DNA of 63,539 nucleotides from Vibrio anguillarum (lineage in GTDB: Bacteria > Pseudomonadota > Gammaproteobacteria > Enterobacterales > Vibrionaceae): NCBI RefSeq assembly GCF_001989995.2, contig NZ_JAHGUP010000001.1, positions 1 through 63,539 of the forward strand, in the 5' to 3' direction. Position 1 is the stretch's first letter. Every line of letters begins with the position of its first letter. A program made the translations under genes and the position numbers. A model generated the notes under the pieces. That model saw nothing but the letters and a program-made list of their open reading frames with translations, had not been told where the DNA came from and searched no databases. Of this stretch, positions 19,047 through 29,542 are shown in pieces.

Positions 19047-19967
19047 TTGAGGCGAATCGATTTTAGCAGTATGACCTCATCTCGCTTATGGCAAGCAGGT
19101 TTGCTACAAAAAATACCGCAATGGCAGAAACCAATCAGCCAATTTCTTACCTTAGTATTGCTGGTCACGTCGGCTTGGATTCTAGGAAAAATGGTGTGGC
19201 TGATTCAGCAAAACGCGGTTGATATAACGCCTTGGTCTCCAAGAGCAATCGCATCAACGCCGAATGCGGCGCGTTCGCTTGATCTCTCTTCTTTACAACA
19301 AGGAAGTTTATTTGGTCGCTATAGCGAGCAGAAGGTCGAAGCCGCACAGCCTGTGGTCAAAGATGCACCTAAAACCAGCCTTAGCTTATTATTGGTTGGG
19401 GTGGTGGCGAGCAATGAACCGAGTAAGAGTCTAGCGGTAATCGCAAATCGTGGCAGTCAAGCGACCTATGGTGTTAACGAAGTCATCGAAGGAACCCGTG
19501 TCAAATTGAAAGCGGTGTTCAATGATCGCGTTATTATTGATAACTCAGGGCGCGATGAAACCTTGATGTTGGATGGAATTGACTATCATAAACCGAGTGT
19601 GGCAACGCCTGAGCGCGTTGTTGCGTCGAATGTGCGTGGTAATAACCCAGCGTCTGCAGAAGAGAAGTTGGATGACATTCGCGCCGCTATTGCCAGCAAT
19701 CCGCAAGAAATCTTTAAATATGTACGCCTGTCGCAAGTGAAACGTGATGACAAAGTGCTTGGATACCGAGTGAGCCCCGGGCAATCTCCTGAGCTGTTTG
19801 AGTCGGTAGGGCTACAAGATGGCGATGTCGCAATCGCGTTAAATGGTCAGGATTTAACGGACCCAGACGCCATGAATAAGATTTTTCAGTCAGTCTCTGA
19901 GTTAACCGAAATGAACTTAACAGTCGAAAGAGACGGGCAATCCCATGACATTTATATCCAATTTTAG
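19047..19967 (+). CDS. gspC: Type II secretion protein GspC
   Basis: Inner-membrane clamp protein of the type II secretion system (T2SS), linking the inner-membrane platform to the GspD secretin. A short cytoplasmic N-terminus precedes one transmembrane helix (FLTLVLLVTSAWILGKMVWLI), then the HR domain around residues 100-165 and a C-terminal PDZ domain (LQDGDVAIALNGQDL). It starts with TTG at 19047, with AAGGA six or so bases upstream. An ATG at codon 9 is the alternative. First gene of the gspC-N operon. Length 306 residues. Confidence 0.93.
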   Translation: MRRIDFSSMTSSRLWQAGLLQKIPQWQKPISQFLTLVLLVTSAWILGKMVWLIQQNAVDITPWSPRAIASTPNAARSLDLSSLQQGSLFGRYSEQKVEAAQPVVKDAPKTSLSLLLVGVVASNEPSKSLAVIANRGSQATYGVNEVIEGTRVKLKAVFNDRVIIDNSGRDETLMLDGIDYHKPSVATPERVVASNVRGNNPASAEEKLDDIRAAIASNPQEIFKYVRLSQVKRDDKVLGYRVSPGQSPELFESVGLQDGDVAIALNGQDLTDPDAMNKIFQSVSELTEMNLTVERDGQSHDIYIQF

Positions 19968-20005
19968 ACAGACTGATGCATGAGCATGAGTTTAGGGAGT
20001 AAGAC

Positions 20006-22039
20006 GTGAAGCATTGGTTAAACAAAACGACGTGGTTATTGATGGGTGGCTTGTTGTCATCGCCGTTAGCCATGGCAAACGATTTTAGTGCCAGCTTTAA
20101 AGGCACCGATATTCAAGAATTCATCAATATCGTGGGCCGTAATCTTGAAAAAACAATCATTGTTGATCCTTCAGTTCGAGGGAAAGTCGATGTCCGCAGC
20201 TATGACACGCTTAATGAAGAGCAATACTACAGCTTCTTTTTGAATGTATTGGAAGTGTATGGTTTTGCCGTGGTGGAAATGGACAACGGCGTGCTCAAAG
20301 TGATCAAGTCGAAAGATGCCAAAACGTCTGCGATTCCTGTCGTTGGCGATGAAGGAAAAGAGAACGGTGATAGCGTGATCACGCGCGTTGTTGCGGTGCG
20401 GAATGTTTCGGTACGAGAGCTTTCACCTTTGCTGCGCCAGTTGATCGATAACGCAGGAGCGGGCAACGTAGTGCATTATGATCCGGCGAACATTATTTTG
20501 ATTACAGGTCGTGCTGCGGTCGTCAACCGTTTAGCCGATATCATCAAACGAGTTGACCAAGCTGGTGACAAAGACATCGAGGTTGTGGAACTAAGTAATG
20601 CATCTGCCGCTGAAATGGTGCGTATTGTGGAGGCATTAAACAAAACCACGGATGCCAAAAATACTCCAGAGTTTTTGCAGCCTAAGCTGGTGGCCGATGA
20701 TCGTACCAATTCGATTTTGATCTCAGGTGATCCTAAAGTCCGTGAACGTCTAAAGCGATTGATCACTCAGCTTGATGTTGAGATGGCAACAAGAGGCAAT
20801 AACCGCGTCATTTATCTAAAGAATGCGAAAGCGGAAGATTTGGTTGATGTGCTGAAAGGGGTGTCTGACAACTTGCAGGCCGAAAAACAGTCTGGGCAAA
20901 AAACGGGGCAAAGTTCACAACGCACCGAAGTGATGATTTCAGCACATGCACCGACCAATTCCTTAATTGTTACCGCTCCGCAAGACATCATGAAAGAACT
21001 AGAAGATGTGGTTGCGCAGTTGGATATTCGTCGCGCTCAGGTATTGATTGAAGCGCTGATTGTTGAAATGGCAGAAGGGGATGGCATCAACTTAGGCGTG
21101 CAATGGGGCTCACTCGATAACGGCTCTGTGATTCAGTATGGCAACGCGGGCGCGCCAATCGGTAAGGTAATGATTGGTTTAGAAGAAGCCAAAGATAGCG
21201 TTGAGAAAAAACCGATTCGAGATAGCTCAACAGGCGCAATAAAATACTACGAAGAAACAACGAAGAAAGGGGATTACTCTACTTTGGCGTCAGCGCTCGG
21301 TGCGGTCAATGGTGCAGCCATGAGCTTAGTGATGGGCGACTGGACGGCCCTTATCAGCGCCGTGTCGAGTGACTCCAACTCGAACATCTTGTCATCACCG
21401 AGTATTACGGTGATGGATAATGAAGAAGCCTCCTTCATCGTGGGCGAAGAGGTGCCTGTTTTGACAGGTTCGAGCGCGGGCGCAAATAACGATAATCCTT
21501 TCCAAACCGTAGAACGCAAAGAGGTCGGTATCAAGCTGAAAGTGGTACCACAAATCAACGAAGGCGACTCAGTTCAATTGAAAATTGAGCAGGAGGTATC
21601 CAACGTATTAGGAGCGAATGGTGCCGTCGATGTCCGTTTTGCAAAGCGTCAATTAAACACATCGGTCATCATTCAAGACGGGCAAATGTTAGTTCTGGGG
21701 GGGTTGATTGATGAGCGCGCGGTCGAAAGTGAATCCAAAGTCCCACTATTAGGCGATATACCGGTTTTAGGCTATTTGTTCAAATCGACCAGTACCCAAG
21801 TTGAGAAGAAAAACCTGATGGTCTTTATTAAGCCGACCATCATTCGTGATGGCATGACGGCCGATGGCATCACTCAGCGTAAGTACAACTACATTCGTGC
21901 AGAGCAGCTTTATAACGCTGATCGCGGTTTGAAGTTGATGGCGAACGACAATATTCCTGTGCTGCCTAAGTTTGGCGATGAGCGCAACCATTCTGCGGAA
22001 GTACAAGCCTTTATCGAACAAATGGAAAAACAGCAATGA
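20006..22039 (+). CDS. gspD: Type II secretion outer-membrane secretin GspD
   Basis: Forms the outer-membrane channel through which folded exoproteins leave the cell. A signal peptide ([14 protein letters not shown]) is followed by the N0 domain ([20 protein letters not shown]), N1-N3 repeats, and the secretin core with VPVLTGS and the [14 protein letters not shown] signature. A C-terminal segment rich in charged residues resembles an S-domain. Length 677 residues. The GTG start lies behind GGGAGTAAGAC. The stop overlaps gspE by 4 bases (ATGA), implying coupled translation. Confidence 0.96.
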   Translation: MKHWLNKTTWLLMGGLLSSPLAMANDFSASFKGTDIQEFINIVGRNLEKTIIVDPSVRGKVDVRSYDTLNEEQYYSFFLNVLEVYGFAVVEMDNGVLKVIKSKDAKTSAIPVVGDEGKENGDSVITRVVAVRNVSVRELSPLLRQLIDNAGAGNVVHYDPANIILITGRAAVVNRLADIIKRVDQAGDKDIEVVELSNASAAEMVRIVEALNKTTDAKNTPEFLQPKLVADDRTNSILISGDPKVRERLKRLITQLDVEMATRGNNRVIYLKNAKAEDLVDVLKGVSDNLQAEKQSGQKTGQSSQRTEVMISAHAPTNSLIVTAPQDIMKELEDVVAQLDIRRAQVLIEALIVEMAEGDGINLGVQWGSLDNGSVIQYGNAGAPIGKVMIGLEEAKDSVEKKPIRDSSTGAIKYYEETTKKGDYSTLASALGAVNGAAMSLVMGDWTALISAVSSDSNSNILSSPSITVMDNEEASFIVGEEVPVLTGSSAGANNDNPFQTVERKEVGIKLKVVPQINEGDSVQLKIEQEVSNVLGANGAVDVRFAKRQLNTSVIIQDGQMLVLGGLIDERAVESESKVPLLGDIPVLGYLFKSTSTQVEKKNLMVFIKPTIIRDGMTADGITQRKYNYIRAEQLYNADRGLKLMANDNIPVLPKFGDERNHSAEVQAFIEQMEKQQ

Positions 22040-23535
22040 CCGAAGTTTTGTCGCAACCTCACTACCGTCGTTTACCGTTTAGCTTTGCCAATCGTTTTAA
22101 ATTGGTATTAGAGCTGGTAGAAGACAACGAGCTACCGACGTTATTTTATGTCGCTCCGCTGGCTATCGAATCATTAGTCGAAGTGAAACGAGTCGTGAAA
22201 CAGCCGCTCAACTTGGTTGAAATTTCACTGGCCGAATTTGAAAGTAAGTTAACCCAAGCTTACCAACGAGACTCGTCAGAAGCGCGACAGTTAATGGAAG
22301 ATATCGGTGCTGACAGTGATGATTTCTTCTCATTAGCCGAAGAGCTGCCACAAAATGAAGATTTGTTAGAGTCAGAAAACGATGCGCCCATCATCAAATT
22401 GATCAACGCCATGCTTGGCGAAGCGATCAAAGAGGGCGCGTCGGATATTCACATTGAAACCTTTGAGAAAATCTTGTCGATTCGTTTTCGTGTCGATGGA
22501 GTACTGCGTGAAGTGTTAGCGCCGAGTCGTAAATTAGCGCCGTTGCTGGTTTCACGCGTCAAAGTAATGGCTAAGCTTGATATCGCTGAAAAACGTGTAC
22601 CACAAGATGGACGCATTTCATTACGCATTGGCGGCCGAGCGGTCGATGTTCGCGTGTCCACCATGCCTTCGTCTCACGGTGAGCGTGTGGTGATGCGTTT
22701 GCTAGATAAAAACGCCACGCGCTTAGATCTGCACAGTCTAGGAATGACGGCCGCCAACCACGAAAGCTTCCGTCAATTAATCAAACGACCACATGGCATT
22801 ATTTTGGTGACGGGTCCAACCGGTTCAGGAAAATCCACCACCTTGTACGCTGGCCTGCAAGAACTCAACAGCAACGAGCGTAATATTTTAACCGTGGAAG
22901 ACCCGATTGAGTTCGATATTGATGGTATCGGCCAAACTCAAGTCAATCCTAAAGTGGACATGACTTTTGCACGAGGATTACGTGCTATTTTGCGTCAAGA
23001 CCCGGATGTGGTCATGGTTGGGGAAATTCGTGATTTAGAAACCGCGCAGATTGCGGTGCAAGCGTCTTTAACTGGGCACTTGGTGATGTCGACTTTGCAC
23101 ACCAATACCGCCATCGGTGCGATAACACGTTTGCGCGATATGGGAATTGAACCCTTTTTGATCTCATCATCGCTGCTTGGCGTATTGGCACAACGCTTAG
23201 TGCGTACCTTATGTCCCGATTGCAAAGAGGCCTACCAAGCCGACAATGAGCAGAAAAAACTGTTCAATTGTAAGAAAAAAGAGTCGCTGACACTGTATCG
23301 TCCGAAGGGCTGTGACAAATGTAATCACAAAGGGTATCGAGGCCGAACGGGCATACATGAATTGTTGCTGATTGATGATGAGGTACAAGCCTTAATTCAT
23401 AGCGAAGCCGGAGAGCAAGCGATTGAAAAAGCGGTGCGGGCGAAAACACCGAGCATTCGTGATGACGGGCTTGATAAAGTGCTGAAAGGCATTACCTCAC
23501 TTGAAGAAGTGATGCGAGTGACGAAGGAAGCATAA
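22036..23535 (+). CDS. gspE: Type II secretion ATPase GspE
   Basis: Cytoplasmic AAA-type ATPase that powers pseudopilus assembly, docked to GspL. The N-terminal GspL-binding region is followed by the core with Walker [10 protein letters not shown] near residue 258, an Asp box, Walker B ([12 protein letters not shown]) and a His box ([11 protein letters not shown]). A tetracysteine zinc module (CPDC ... CDKC, around 397-430) is intact. Length 499 residues. It overlaps gspD by 4 bases and its stop shares a base with the gspF start. Confidence 0.97.
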   Translation: MTEVLSQPHYRRLPFSFANRFKLVLELVEDNELPTLFYVAPLAIESLVEVKRVVKQPLNLVEISLAEFESKLTQAYQRDSSEARQLMEDIGADSDDFFSLAEELPQNEDLLESENDAPIIKLINAMLGEAIKEGASDIHIETFEKILSIRFRVDGVLREVLAPSRKLAPLLVSRVKVMAKLDIAEKRVPQDGRISLRIGGRAVDVRVSTMPSSHGERVVMRLLDKNATRLDLHSLGMTAANHESFRQLIKRPHGIILVTGPTGSGKSTTLYAGLQELNSNERNILTVEDPIEFDIDGIGQTQVNPKVDMTFARGLRAILRQDPDVVMVGEIRDLETAQIAVQASLTGHLVMSTLHTNTAIGAITRLRDMGIEPFLISSSLLGVLAQRLVRTLCPDCKEAYQADNEQKKLFNCKKKESLTLYRPKGCDKCNHKGYRGRTGIHELLLIDDEVQALIHSEAGEQAIEKAVRAKTPSIRDDGLDKVLKGITSLEEVMRVTKEA

Positions 23536-24755
23536 TGGCAGCATTTGAATATAAAGCGCTCGACGCCAAAGGCAAACAAAAAAAGGGTGTTATTGAGGGG
23601 GACCATGCTCGGCAGGTTCGCCAGCGCTTAAAAGAGCAAGGGCTTATACCGATTGAACTCATTGAGACGCAAGCGAAAGCGGCTCAGCGTGAGCAATCGC
23701 CTTTGAGTTTTAAGCGCGGTATCAGTACACCGGATTTAGCGCTCATTACTCGCCAGTTATCCACTTTAGTGCAGTCAGGCATGCCATTGGAAGAGTGTTT
23801 GAAAGCGGTATCTGAACAATCGGAAAAACCGCGTATTCGCACCATGTTAGCCGCTGTTCGTTCCAAAGTGACTGAGGGTTATACCTTGTCAGACAGCTTG
23901 GGTGATTATCCACACATCTTTGATGACCTGTTTCGTTCGATGGTTGAAGCGGGCGAAAAATCAGGCCATTTGGATTCGGTGCTTGAGCGTTTAGCAGACT
24001 ATGCTGAAAATCGCCAAAAAATGCGTTCCAAGTTACAACAAGCGATGATTTATCCAGTGGTGTTGGTTGTGTTCGCGGTGTGTATTGTGGCTTTTTTGCT
24101 GGCGGCTGTGGTGCCTAAAATCGTCGGACAATTTGTCCAAATGGGGCAAGAATTACCGAAGTCGACTCAATTTTTACTCTCCTCAAGTGATTTTATCCAG
24201 CATTGGGGTGTCCAATTGCTGGTGCTATTGGTGATCTTGATTTATCTCGTCCGATGGTTGTTAAGCAAGCCGAATTTGCGGTTGAAGTGGGATAAAAAAA
24301 TCATCGGCATGCCGTTGATTGGCAAAATCACTCGCGGTCTCAACACCGCGCGTTTTGCGCGAACTTTGTCGATTTGTACCTCCAGTGCGATTCCTATTTT
24401 GGATGGGATGCGTGTAGCGGTGGATGTGATGTCCAATAAATACGTCAAGCAACAAGTATTGTTGGCGGCTGACAATGTTCGCGAAGGGTCGAGCTTGCGT
24501 AAAGCGCTTGAGCAAACCAAGTTATTTCCACCGATGATGCTGCATATGATCGCCAGTGGAGAACAAAGTGGTGAGCTCGAAAGTATGCTGACGCGCTCGG
24601 CCGATAACCAAGACGCGAGTTTTGAATCGACGGTCAACATCGCATTAGGTATTTTTACCCCGGCACTGATTGCATTGATGGCTGGGTTGGTACTGTTTAT
24701 CGTGATGGCGACCTTGATGCCGATTTTAGAAATGAATAATTTAATGAGTCGTTGA
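23535..24755 (+). CDS. gspF: Type II secretion inner-membrane platform protein GspF
   Basis: Polytopic core of the inner-membrane platform, contacting GspE and GspL. Two homologous T2SSF domains are visible, each with the phrase EAGEKSG/ASGEQSG. Hydrophobic helices lie at about 170-195 (YPVVLVVFAVCIVAFLLAA), 220-240 and at the C-terminus (ALIALMAGLVLFIVMATLMP). The 406-residue length is standard. Its start overlaps the gspE stop by one base. Confidence 0.97.
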   Translation: MAAFEYKALDAKGKQKKGVIEGDHARQVRQRLKEQGLIPIELIETQAKAAQREQSPLSFKRGISTPDLALITRQLSTLVQSGMPLEECLKAVSEQSEKPRIRTMLAAVRSKVTEGYTLSDSLGDYPHIFDDLFRSMVEAGEKSGHLDSVLERLADYAENRQKMRSKLQQAMIYPVVLVVFAVCIVAFLLAAVVPKIVGQFVQMGQELPKSTQFLLSSSDFIQHWGVQLLVLLVILIYLVRWLLSKPNLRLKWDKKIIGMPLIGKITRGLNTARFARTLSICTSSAIPILDGMRVAVDVMSNKYVKQQVLLAADNVREGSSLRKALEQTKLFPPMMLHMIASGEQSGELESMLTRSADNQDASFESTVNIALGIFTPALIALMAGLVLFIVMATLMPILEMNNLMSR

Positions 24756-24805
24756 TCATGACTGAATTCTGCAATGATAACGACCAAACTATGTTGGAGA
24801 TTGGA

Positions 24806-25249
24806 ATGAGAACAAAAACAAATAAACAGTCGGGCTTTACTTTGCTTGAAGTGATGGTGGTTGTGGTTATTTTGGGTATTTTGGCGAGTTTTGTGGTGCC
24901 TAATTTGCTCGGTAATAAAGAAAAAGCTGACCAACAAAAAGCGATTACCGATATTGTCGCACTCGAAAATGCGTTGGATATGTATAAATTAGACAACAGC
25001 GTGTACCCAACGACAGATCAAGGCTTAGAAGCGCTAGTGACCAAGCCGTCGAATCCTGAGCCACGCAACTACCGCGATAACGGTTATATTCGCCGTTTGC
25101 CAAATGACCCTTGGGGCAACCCTTATCAATACTTAAGCCCTGGTGATAACGGTACGATTGATATCTTCACGCTGGGTGCTGATGGTCAAGAAGGCGGCGA
25201 AGGCGCCAGTGCCGACATAGGCAACTGGAACATGCAAGATTTCCAATAA
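24806..25249 (+). CDS. gspG: Type II secretion major pseudopilin GspG
   Basis: Main subunit of the periplasmic pseudopilus that acts as the secretion piston. A prepilin leader ends in Gly just before FTLLEVMVVVVILGILASFVV, so prepilin peptidase cuts G|F and the +5 Glu is present. The C-terminal half has the calcium-binding loop region (PNDPWGNPYQYLSPGDNG). I chose the ATG at 24806, behind TTGGAGATTGGA, giving 147 residues and a normal short leader, not the upstream ATG at 24752 that abuts gspF. Confidence 0.96.
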   Translation: MRTKTNKQSGFTLLEVMVVVVILGILASFVVPNLLGNKEKADQQKAITDIVALENALDMYKLDNSVYPTTDQGLEALVTKPSNPEPRNYRDNGYIRRLPNDPWGNPYQYLSPGDNGTIDIFTLGADGQEGGEGASADIGNWNMQDFQ

Positions 25250-25255
25250 GAGAGA

Positions 25256-25273
25256 GGGCGGCCTTAGCCGCCC
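25256..25273 (+). terminator. GC-rich hairpin between gspG and gspH
   Basis: A perfect 7-bp stem (GGGCGGC/GCCGCCC) with a CTTA loop lies 7 bases after the gspG stop and 10 bases before the gspH ATG. No T run follows, so it is more likely an mRNA-stabilising or attenuating hairpin than a full terminator. Confidence 0.55.
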
Positions 25274-25283
25274 CATTTATCTG

Positions 25284-25862
25284 ATGCTATCTCAACGCGG
25301 TTTTACCCTACTCGAAATACTGCTGGTGCTCGTGCTGCTCTCGCTCAGTGCTGTGGCCGTTATATCGACGCTACCTAGCACGAACAACGATGATGCGAAA
25401 CAGTACGCGATGAGCCTTTATCAGCGTCTACAACTGAGCAATGAAGAAGCCATTCTCAGTGGCAAAGATTTTGGTTTGCGGGTCGATGAAAAAAAATCGC
25501 ATCTGGTTTTCCTATCGATGGAGGACAAGGGATGGCAGCCGCTAGAGAGCAAGACAATGGCTTCACAGCTCCAACTGCCTGAGGGATTATCTCTCCAGTT
25601 TGAGCTGGGAGGAAGTGCATGGAAAAACGACGATCGACTCTTCAAACCGGGCAGTCTGTTTGATGACGATAAGTTTGCTGATGAAGGCGAGCAAAAAAAA
25701 CAATTACCACCACAGGTGTTTATTTTATCGAGTGGTGAGCTGACCCCTTTTGTCCTGAGCATCCACCTTAATCAGCAAGATGCAGAGCAAGGCTGGCGAG
25801 TGGTAGTGAAAGAAAACGGGGAAATCACGCTGTTCGCTCCGGGAGATGCGATTGATGGGTAA
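25284..25862 (+). CDS. gspH: Type II secretion minor pseudopilin GspH
   Basis: Minor pseudopilin incorporated near the pseudopilus tip or shaft. Prepilin signal RGFTLLEILLVLVLLSLSAVAV begins at residue 4, so the leader is very short and the G|F site and +5 Glu are intact. The rest is a GspH/FimT-type beta domain. Length 192 residues. No Shine-Dalgarno is visible before the ATG, and the hairpin at 25256-25273 lies just upstream. The 3' end overlaps gspI. Confidence 0.93.
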   Translation: MLSQRGFTLLEILLVLVLLSLSAVAVISTLPSTNNDDAKQYAMSLYQRLQLSNEEAILSGKDFGLRVDEKKSHLVFLSMEDKGWQPLESKTMASQLQLPEGLSLQFELGGSAWKNDDRLFKPGSLFDDDKFADEGEQKKQLPPQVFILSSGELTPFVLSIHLNQQDAEQGWRVVVKENGEITLFAPGDAIDG

Positions 25863-26208
25863 ACAAAAAGCGATGACGCTGTTAGAAGTCTTGGTGGCGC
25901 TGGCTATTTTTGCCACCGCTTCCATCAGTGTGATCCGTTCGGTCAGCCAACACATCAATACCGTGAGTTATTTGGAAGAAAAAGCGTTTGCCGCCATGGT
26001 GGTCGATAACCAGATGGCGCAAGTGATGCTTACTCCTCAAAACGTACAAGCGAAAAATGGCAGTGAGGTATTGGCGGGCCGAACCTGGTATTGGAAAGTC
26101 ACTTTAGTACCTACTGCGGATAATTTATTGAAAGCTTTTGATGTCAGCGTGGCTAGTGAAAAAGAAGGATCACCTTTGGTGACAGTGAGAAGTTATGTCG
26201 CCAAATAA
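25855..26208 (+). CDS. gspI: Type II secretion minor pseudopilin GspI
   Basis: Minor pseudopilin that forms the tip complex with GspJ and GspK. The prepilin motif reads KQKAMTLLEVLVALAIF: Ala, not the usual Gly, precedes the cleavage point, while the +5 Glu is present. I chose the ATG at 25855 (117 residues), which has GGGAG at a normal distance, over the ATG three codons earlier, which lies too close to it. It overlaps gspH by 8 bases and gspJ by 14. Confidence 0.92.
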   Translation: MGKQKAMTLLEVLVALAIFATASISVIRSVSQHINTVSYLEEKAFAAMVVDNQMAQVMLTPQNVQAKNGSEVLAGRTWYWKVTLVPTADNLLKAFDVSVASEKEGSPLVTVRSYVAK

Positions 26209-26848
26209 ACAAAACAAAGGCTTTACCCTGATTGAAGTGCTGGTGGCGATTGCGATTTTCGCTAGTTTGAGCGTTGGTGCTTACCAAGTATTGAACCAAG
26301 TCCAGCGCAGTAATGAGATTTCAGCCCAACGTAGCCAACGTTTGAACGAATTGCAGCGCGCCATGGTGTTAATGGATGGCGATTTTCGGCAGATGGCAAC
26401 GCGTCAATTTCGCACCAATGGTGAAGAGCCAAGTCAACAGATGCTGATTTGGAAAGAGTACTTGCTCGACTCCGATCAAAAAGGAGTGCTGTTTGCACGA
26501 TTAGGTTGGCATAACCCACAGCAGCAATTTCCACGCGGGGAAGTCACTAAGGTCGGCTACCGAATTAAAGAGGGCGTGTTAGAGCGTATATGGTGGCGTT
26601 ATCCTGATACTCCTGCAGGGCAAGAAGGGATCATCACGCCATTGTTACATGATGTTGAGTCACTATCTCTGCGCTTTTATAACCAAGATAAATGGAGTGA
26701 AGAGTGGAGTGATGCCTTGAAAATCCCACAGGCGGTGGCCGTGAAATTGGCGCTGAAAGATTACGGCGAGATTGAGCGTATCTACCTTACTGCTGGTGGT
26801 GGCATCAATTCGACCAATAAAGAGGCTGATAATAATGGCGCACCCTAA
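26195..26848 (+). CDS. gspJ: Type II secretion minor pseudopilin GspJ
   Basis: Tip-complex minor pseudopilin. The prepilin leader MSPNKQNKG precedes [21 protein letters not shown], with Gly at -1 and Glu at +5. The C-terminal beta domain contains the typical WRYPDTP and [14 protein letters not shown] segments. Length 217 residues. The start lies within gspI and the end overlaps gspK by 14 bases, a compact arrangement typical of T2SS pseudopilin genes. Confidence 0.94.
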   Translation: MSPNKQNKGFTLIEVLVAIAIFASLSVGAYQVLNQVQRSNEISAQRSQRLNELQRAMVLMDGDFRQMATRQFRTNGEEPSQQMLIWKEYLLDSDQKGVLFARLGWHNPQQQFPRGEVTKVGYRIKEGVLERIWWRYPDTPAGQEGIITPLLHDVESLSLRFYNQDKWSEEWSDALKIPQAVAVKLALKDYGEIERIYLTAGGGINSTNKEADNNGAP

Positions 26849-27854
26849 TCGAGCCCAACGCGGTGTGGCGTTAATCGTTATCTTGCTGTTGTTGGCGATT
26901 ATGGTGTCGATTGCCGCAACCATGTCTGAACGTTTATTCACACAGTTTCAAAGAGCGAATAATCAAATTAGTTACCAGCAAGCCTATTGGTATAGTGTGG
27001 GTAGTGAAGCTTTAGCCAAAGTCGCTATCGAGCAGAGCTACAAAGACAACGAAACGATTAACTTAAGTCAACCTTGGGCGATGAAAGAGCAAACGTATCC
27101 ATTGGATTACGGCACTCTGAAAGGGCGCATCCTTGATAAACAGGCTTGTTTTAACCTGAATGTACTCTCGAGAGCCAGACCTGCGGCAGGGAGTGTCGAA
27201 AAACCCTATTTAGTGCAAGTGTTGCAACGGTTATTGGAAGAGCTTGAGGTCGACAGCTATCAAGCCGAAGTGATTGCCGATTCGGCTTGGGAGTATATTG
27301 ATGGCGATTCAGATGTGCAGTCCTCTTATGGCGTAGAAGACAGCCAGTATGAATCAATGTCGCCTGCTTATCTGGCGGCGAATAGTTTACTTGCGGATAA
27401 CAGTGAGTTGCGCGCGGTTCAGCAGGTGAGCGGTGATGTAATGAATAAAATAGCGCCTTATATCTGTACTCTCCCCACTGATGATTGGCGGTTGAATATC
27501 AATACCTTGGAACCCGATCATGCCAAGTTATTGGTGGCGATGTTCAGCCCGCACTTAAGTGAAGGGGATGCAAAAAACTTACTCGAGAGCCGACCATTTG
27601 ATGGCTGGGCTTCGGTAGACAATTTTCTCGCAGAGGCCGCATTGGCTGCTGTGGAGAGCAAAGTGAAAGAAGAAGCGAAACAGTACTTAGCTGTCGATAG
27701 TGCTTATTTTGAACTGGATGCTCAAATCTTGGTTGATGACTCGCGAGTTCGTATTCGCAGTTTATTGTTTAGTGATAATAGAGAAACCGCAACGGTCATA
27801 CGCCGTCGCTTTGGAGGGATCAGTGAGCGAGTTTCTGACCGTTCGGCTGAGTAG
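26835..27854 (+). CDS. gspK: Type II secretion minor pseudopilin GspK
   Basis: Largest minor pseudopilin, capping the pseudopilus tip. Leader [10 protein letters not shown] precedes [18 protein letters not shown]. As usual for GspK, the +5 Glu is missing (Val at that position). The large alpha-helical domain carries [20 protein letters not shown], a calcium-site-like region, and ends in a beta-rich part. The ATG at 26835 gives 339 residues. The upstream in-frame start inside gspJ is unlikely. The end overlaps gspL by 32 bases. Confidence 0.95.
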   Translation: MAHPNRAQRGVALIVILLLLAIMVSIAATMSERLFTQFQRANNQISYQQAYWYSVGSEALAKVAIEQSYKDNETINLSQPWAMKEQTYPLDYGTLKGRILDKQACFNLNVLSRARPAAGSVEKPYLVQVLQRLLEELEVDSYQAEVIADSAWEYIDGDSDVQSSYGVEDSQYESMSPAYLAANSLLADNSELRAVQQVSGDVMNKIAPYICTLPTDDWRLNINTLEPDHAKLLVAMFSPHLSEGDAKNLLESRPFDGWASVDNFLAEAALAAVESKVKEEAKQYLAVDSAYFELDAQILVDDSRVRIRSLLFSDNRETATVIRRRFGGISERVSDRSAE

Positions 27855-29034
27855 TCAACAAGACGCTGAAATACCTTGGCTGGTGTGGTCAACACAGCAG
27901 CAAGAAGTGATTGCCAGCGGTGAAATATCCGGATGGGAGCAGCTATCTCAGCTCTCTAGCTATGCGGCTGAACGCGCCACGATTGTGCTGCTCGCTGCCA
28001 GTGATTTAGTTCTCACTGAGGTCGCGATTCCATCAGGGGCGGCTCGTCGCTTAGAGTCAATGTTGCCTTATCTAATCGAAGATGAGATCGCACAAGATGT
28101 GGATGAGCTGCATTTTTCAATTTTGCATAAAACCGCTTCCACTGCTTACGTTGTCGGGGTGGATCGTGCTTGGTTGCGTACCCGCTTAGATGAGCTCAAA
28201 GCCGCGGGTTTTGACGTGAAAAAGGTATTACCGGATGTGTTGGCTATCCCTGCATCAGAGGGGTTGTCGGCACTGCAGATCGGCCAAGAATGGTTAATCC
28301 GTAAAGGTGAGTATTTAGGGGTGAGCATTGAACCGCAGTGGTTAACGCTGTTTAGTGCTTCAGAATGGGTCAAGCAAGAGGGGCACTATTTACCGCTAGA
28401 GGCGTATACCCCGCTCCCTGAGCTGACATTGGCTGAAGGGCAACATTGGCAACAGGCCGAGCCTCATTTAGTCATGGCGTTGCTGACTCAGCAAGCAATA
28501 GCGAGCAAAGTGACTTTACTGACGGGAAGTTTTAAAACCAAGTCCTCGTTTTTGAAGCATTGGCAAGTATGGCAAAAATGCGCATTAGCGGCCGCGGTGT
28601 TGATTGTAATTTCAACCAGCCACCATCTTTTGCAAGCTGGGCACTACGAAGCGCAAGCCGATGCTTATCGAGCGGAGAGTGAACGTGTTTTTCGCGCAGT
28701 TTTCCCTGATAAACAGAAAATACCCACTATCAGTTACCTGAAAAGACTGATGAATGATGAAGCGGCTCGACTCTCTGGCGGTGGGGCCAATGGTTCGATG
28801 TTGGAGTGGTTGTCGAAGTTGCCCAGCAGTATCGGCAGCGTACCGAACATGCAGTTGCAAAGTGTTAAATATGATGGCAATCGGGGTGAAATTCGCCTTG
28901 AAGTTCAAAGTAATGATTTTGAAAGCTTTGAACAAGCGCGCCTTAAATTGGAAAAGCAGTTTGTGGTTGAGCAAGGGCAGTTAAACCGCTCGGGTTCTGT
29001 AGTTAATGGTACCTTCATACTGAAAAGCCAGTGA
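27823..29034 (+). CDS. gspL: Type II secretion protein GspL
   Basis: Bitopic inner-membrane protein that recruits the GspE ATPase with its actin-like cytoplasmic domain (residues ~1-240) and contacts GspM through a periplasmic ferredoxin-like domain. One transmembrane helix is near residue 255 ([19 protein letters not shown]). I chose the GTG at 27823, inside the end of gspK, because TTGGAGGG lies right before it and the protein then begins MSEFLTVRL as GspL proteins do. Length 403 residues. Confidence 0.94.
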   Translation: MSEFLTVRLSSQQDAEIPWLVWSTQQQEVIASGEISGWEQLSQLSSYAAERATIVLLAASDLVLTEVAIPSGAARRLESMLPYLIEDEIAQDVDELHFSILHKTASTAYVVGVDRAWLRTRLDELKAAGFDVKKVLPDVLAIPASEGLSALQIGQEWLIRKGEYLGVSIEPQWLTLFSASEWVKQEGHYLPLEAYTPLPELTLAEGQHWQQAEPHLVMALLTQQAIASKVTLLTGSFKTKSSFLKHWQVWQKCALAAAVLIVISTSHHLLQAGHYEAQADAYRAESERVFRAVFPDKQKIPTISYLKRLMNDEAARLSGGGANGSMLEWLSKLPSSIGSVPNMQLQSVKYDGNRGEIRLEVQSNDFESFEQARLKLEKQFVVEQGQLNRSGSVVNGTFILKSQ

Positions 29035-29044
29035 GGTTAGTGAC

Positions 29045-29542
29045 ATGAAAAATAGCCTGAGTGCACTTCAACAACGATGGGCGGCCTTTTCCCCTCGTGA
29101 ACAGAAATTACTGTTAGGTGGTGTGTCGCTGTGTGTGGTTGCGATCATTTACTGGGGCATTTTAGCGCCACTTAATCAGAAAACCGAGCTTGCGCAAGCC
29201 CGGATTATCAGTGAAAGACAATTGCTTAATTGGGTGACGGATAAGGCCGATGCCATTACTCAATTGCGCGCACAAGGTGGTGGGGTGGCAACGACGCAAC
29301 CGCTCAATCAAGTCATCTCATCAAGTGTGCAGCGTTTTCAAATTGAGCTTATTCGTATTCAACCGCGTGATGAAATGATGCAGGTTTGGATACAACCACT
29401 TCCTTTCTCTAAATTGGTGGATTGGCTTGCTTTTCTAAAAGAGCAGCAAGGTGTCGATGTCGAGTTTATGGACATCAACCGTGCTCAGCAAAGTGGCGTT
29501 GTCGAAGTAAAACGCTTACAACTGAAGCGAGGTGGTGAGTGA
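29045..29542 (+). CDS. gspM: Type II secretion protein GspM
   Basis: Small bitopic inner-membrane partner of GspL in the secretion platform. A short cytoplasmic N-terminus (LQQRWAAFSPREQKLLL, characteristic of the family) precedes a transmembrane helix (GVSLCVVAIIYWGILAPL) and a periplasmic ferredoxin-like domain. Length 165 residues. It begins 10 bases after gspL and overlaps gspN by 4. Confidence 0.95.
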   Translation: MKNSLSALQQRWAAFSPREQKLLLGGVSLCVVAIIYWGILAPLNQKTELAQARIISERQLLNWVTDKADAITQLRAQGGGVATTQPLNQVISSSVQRFQIELIRIQPRDEMMQVWIQPLPFSKLVDWLAFLKEQQGVDVEFMDINRAQQSGVVEVKRLQLKRGGE

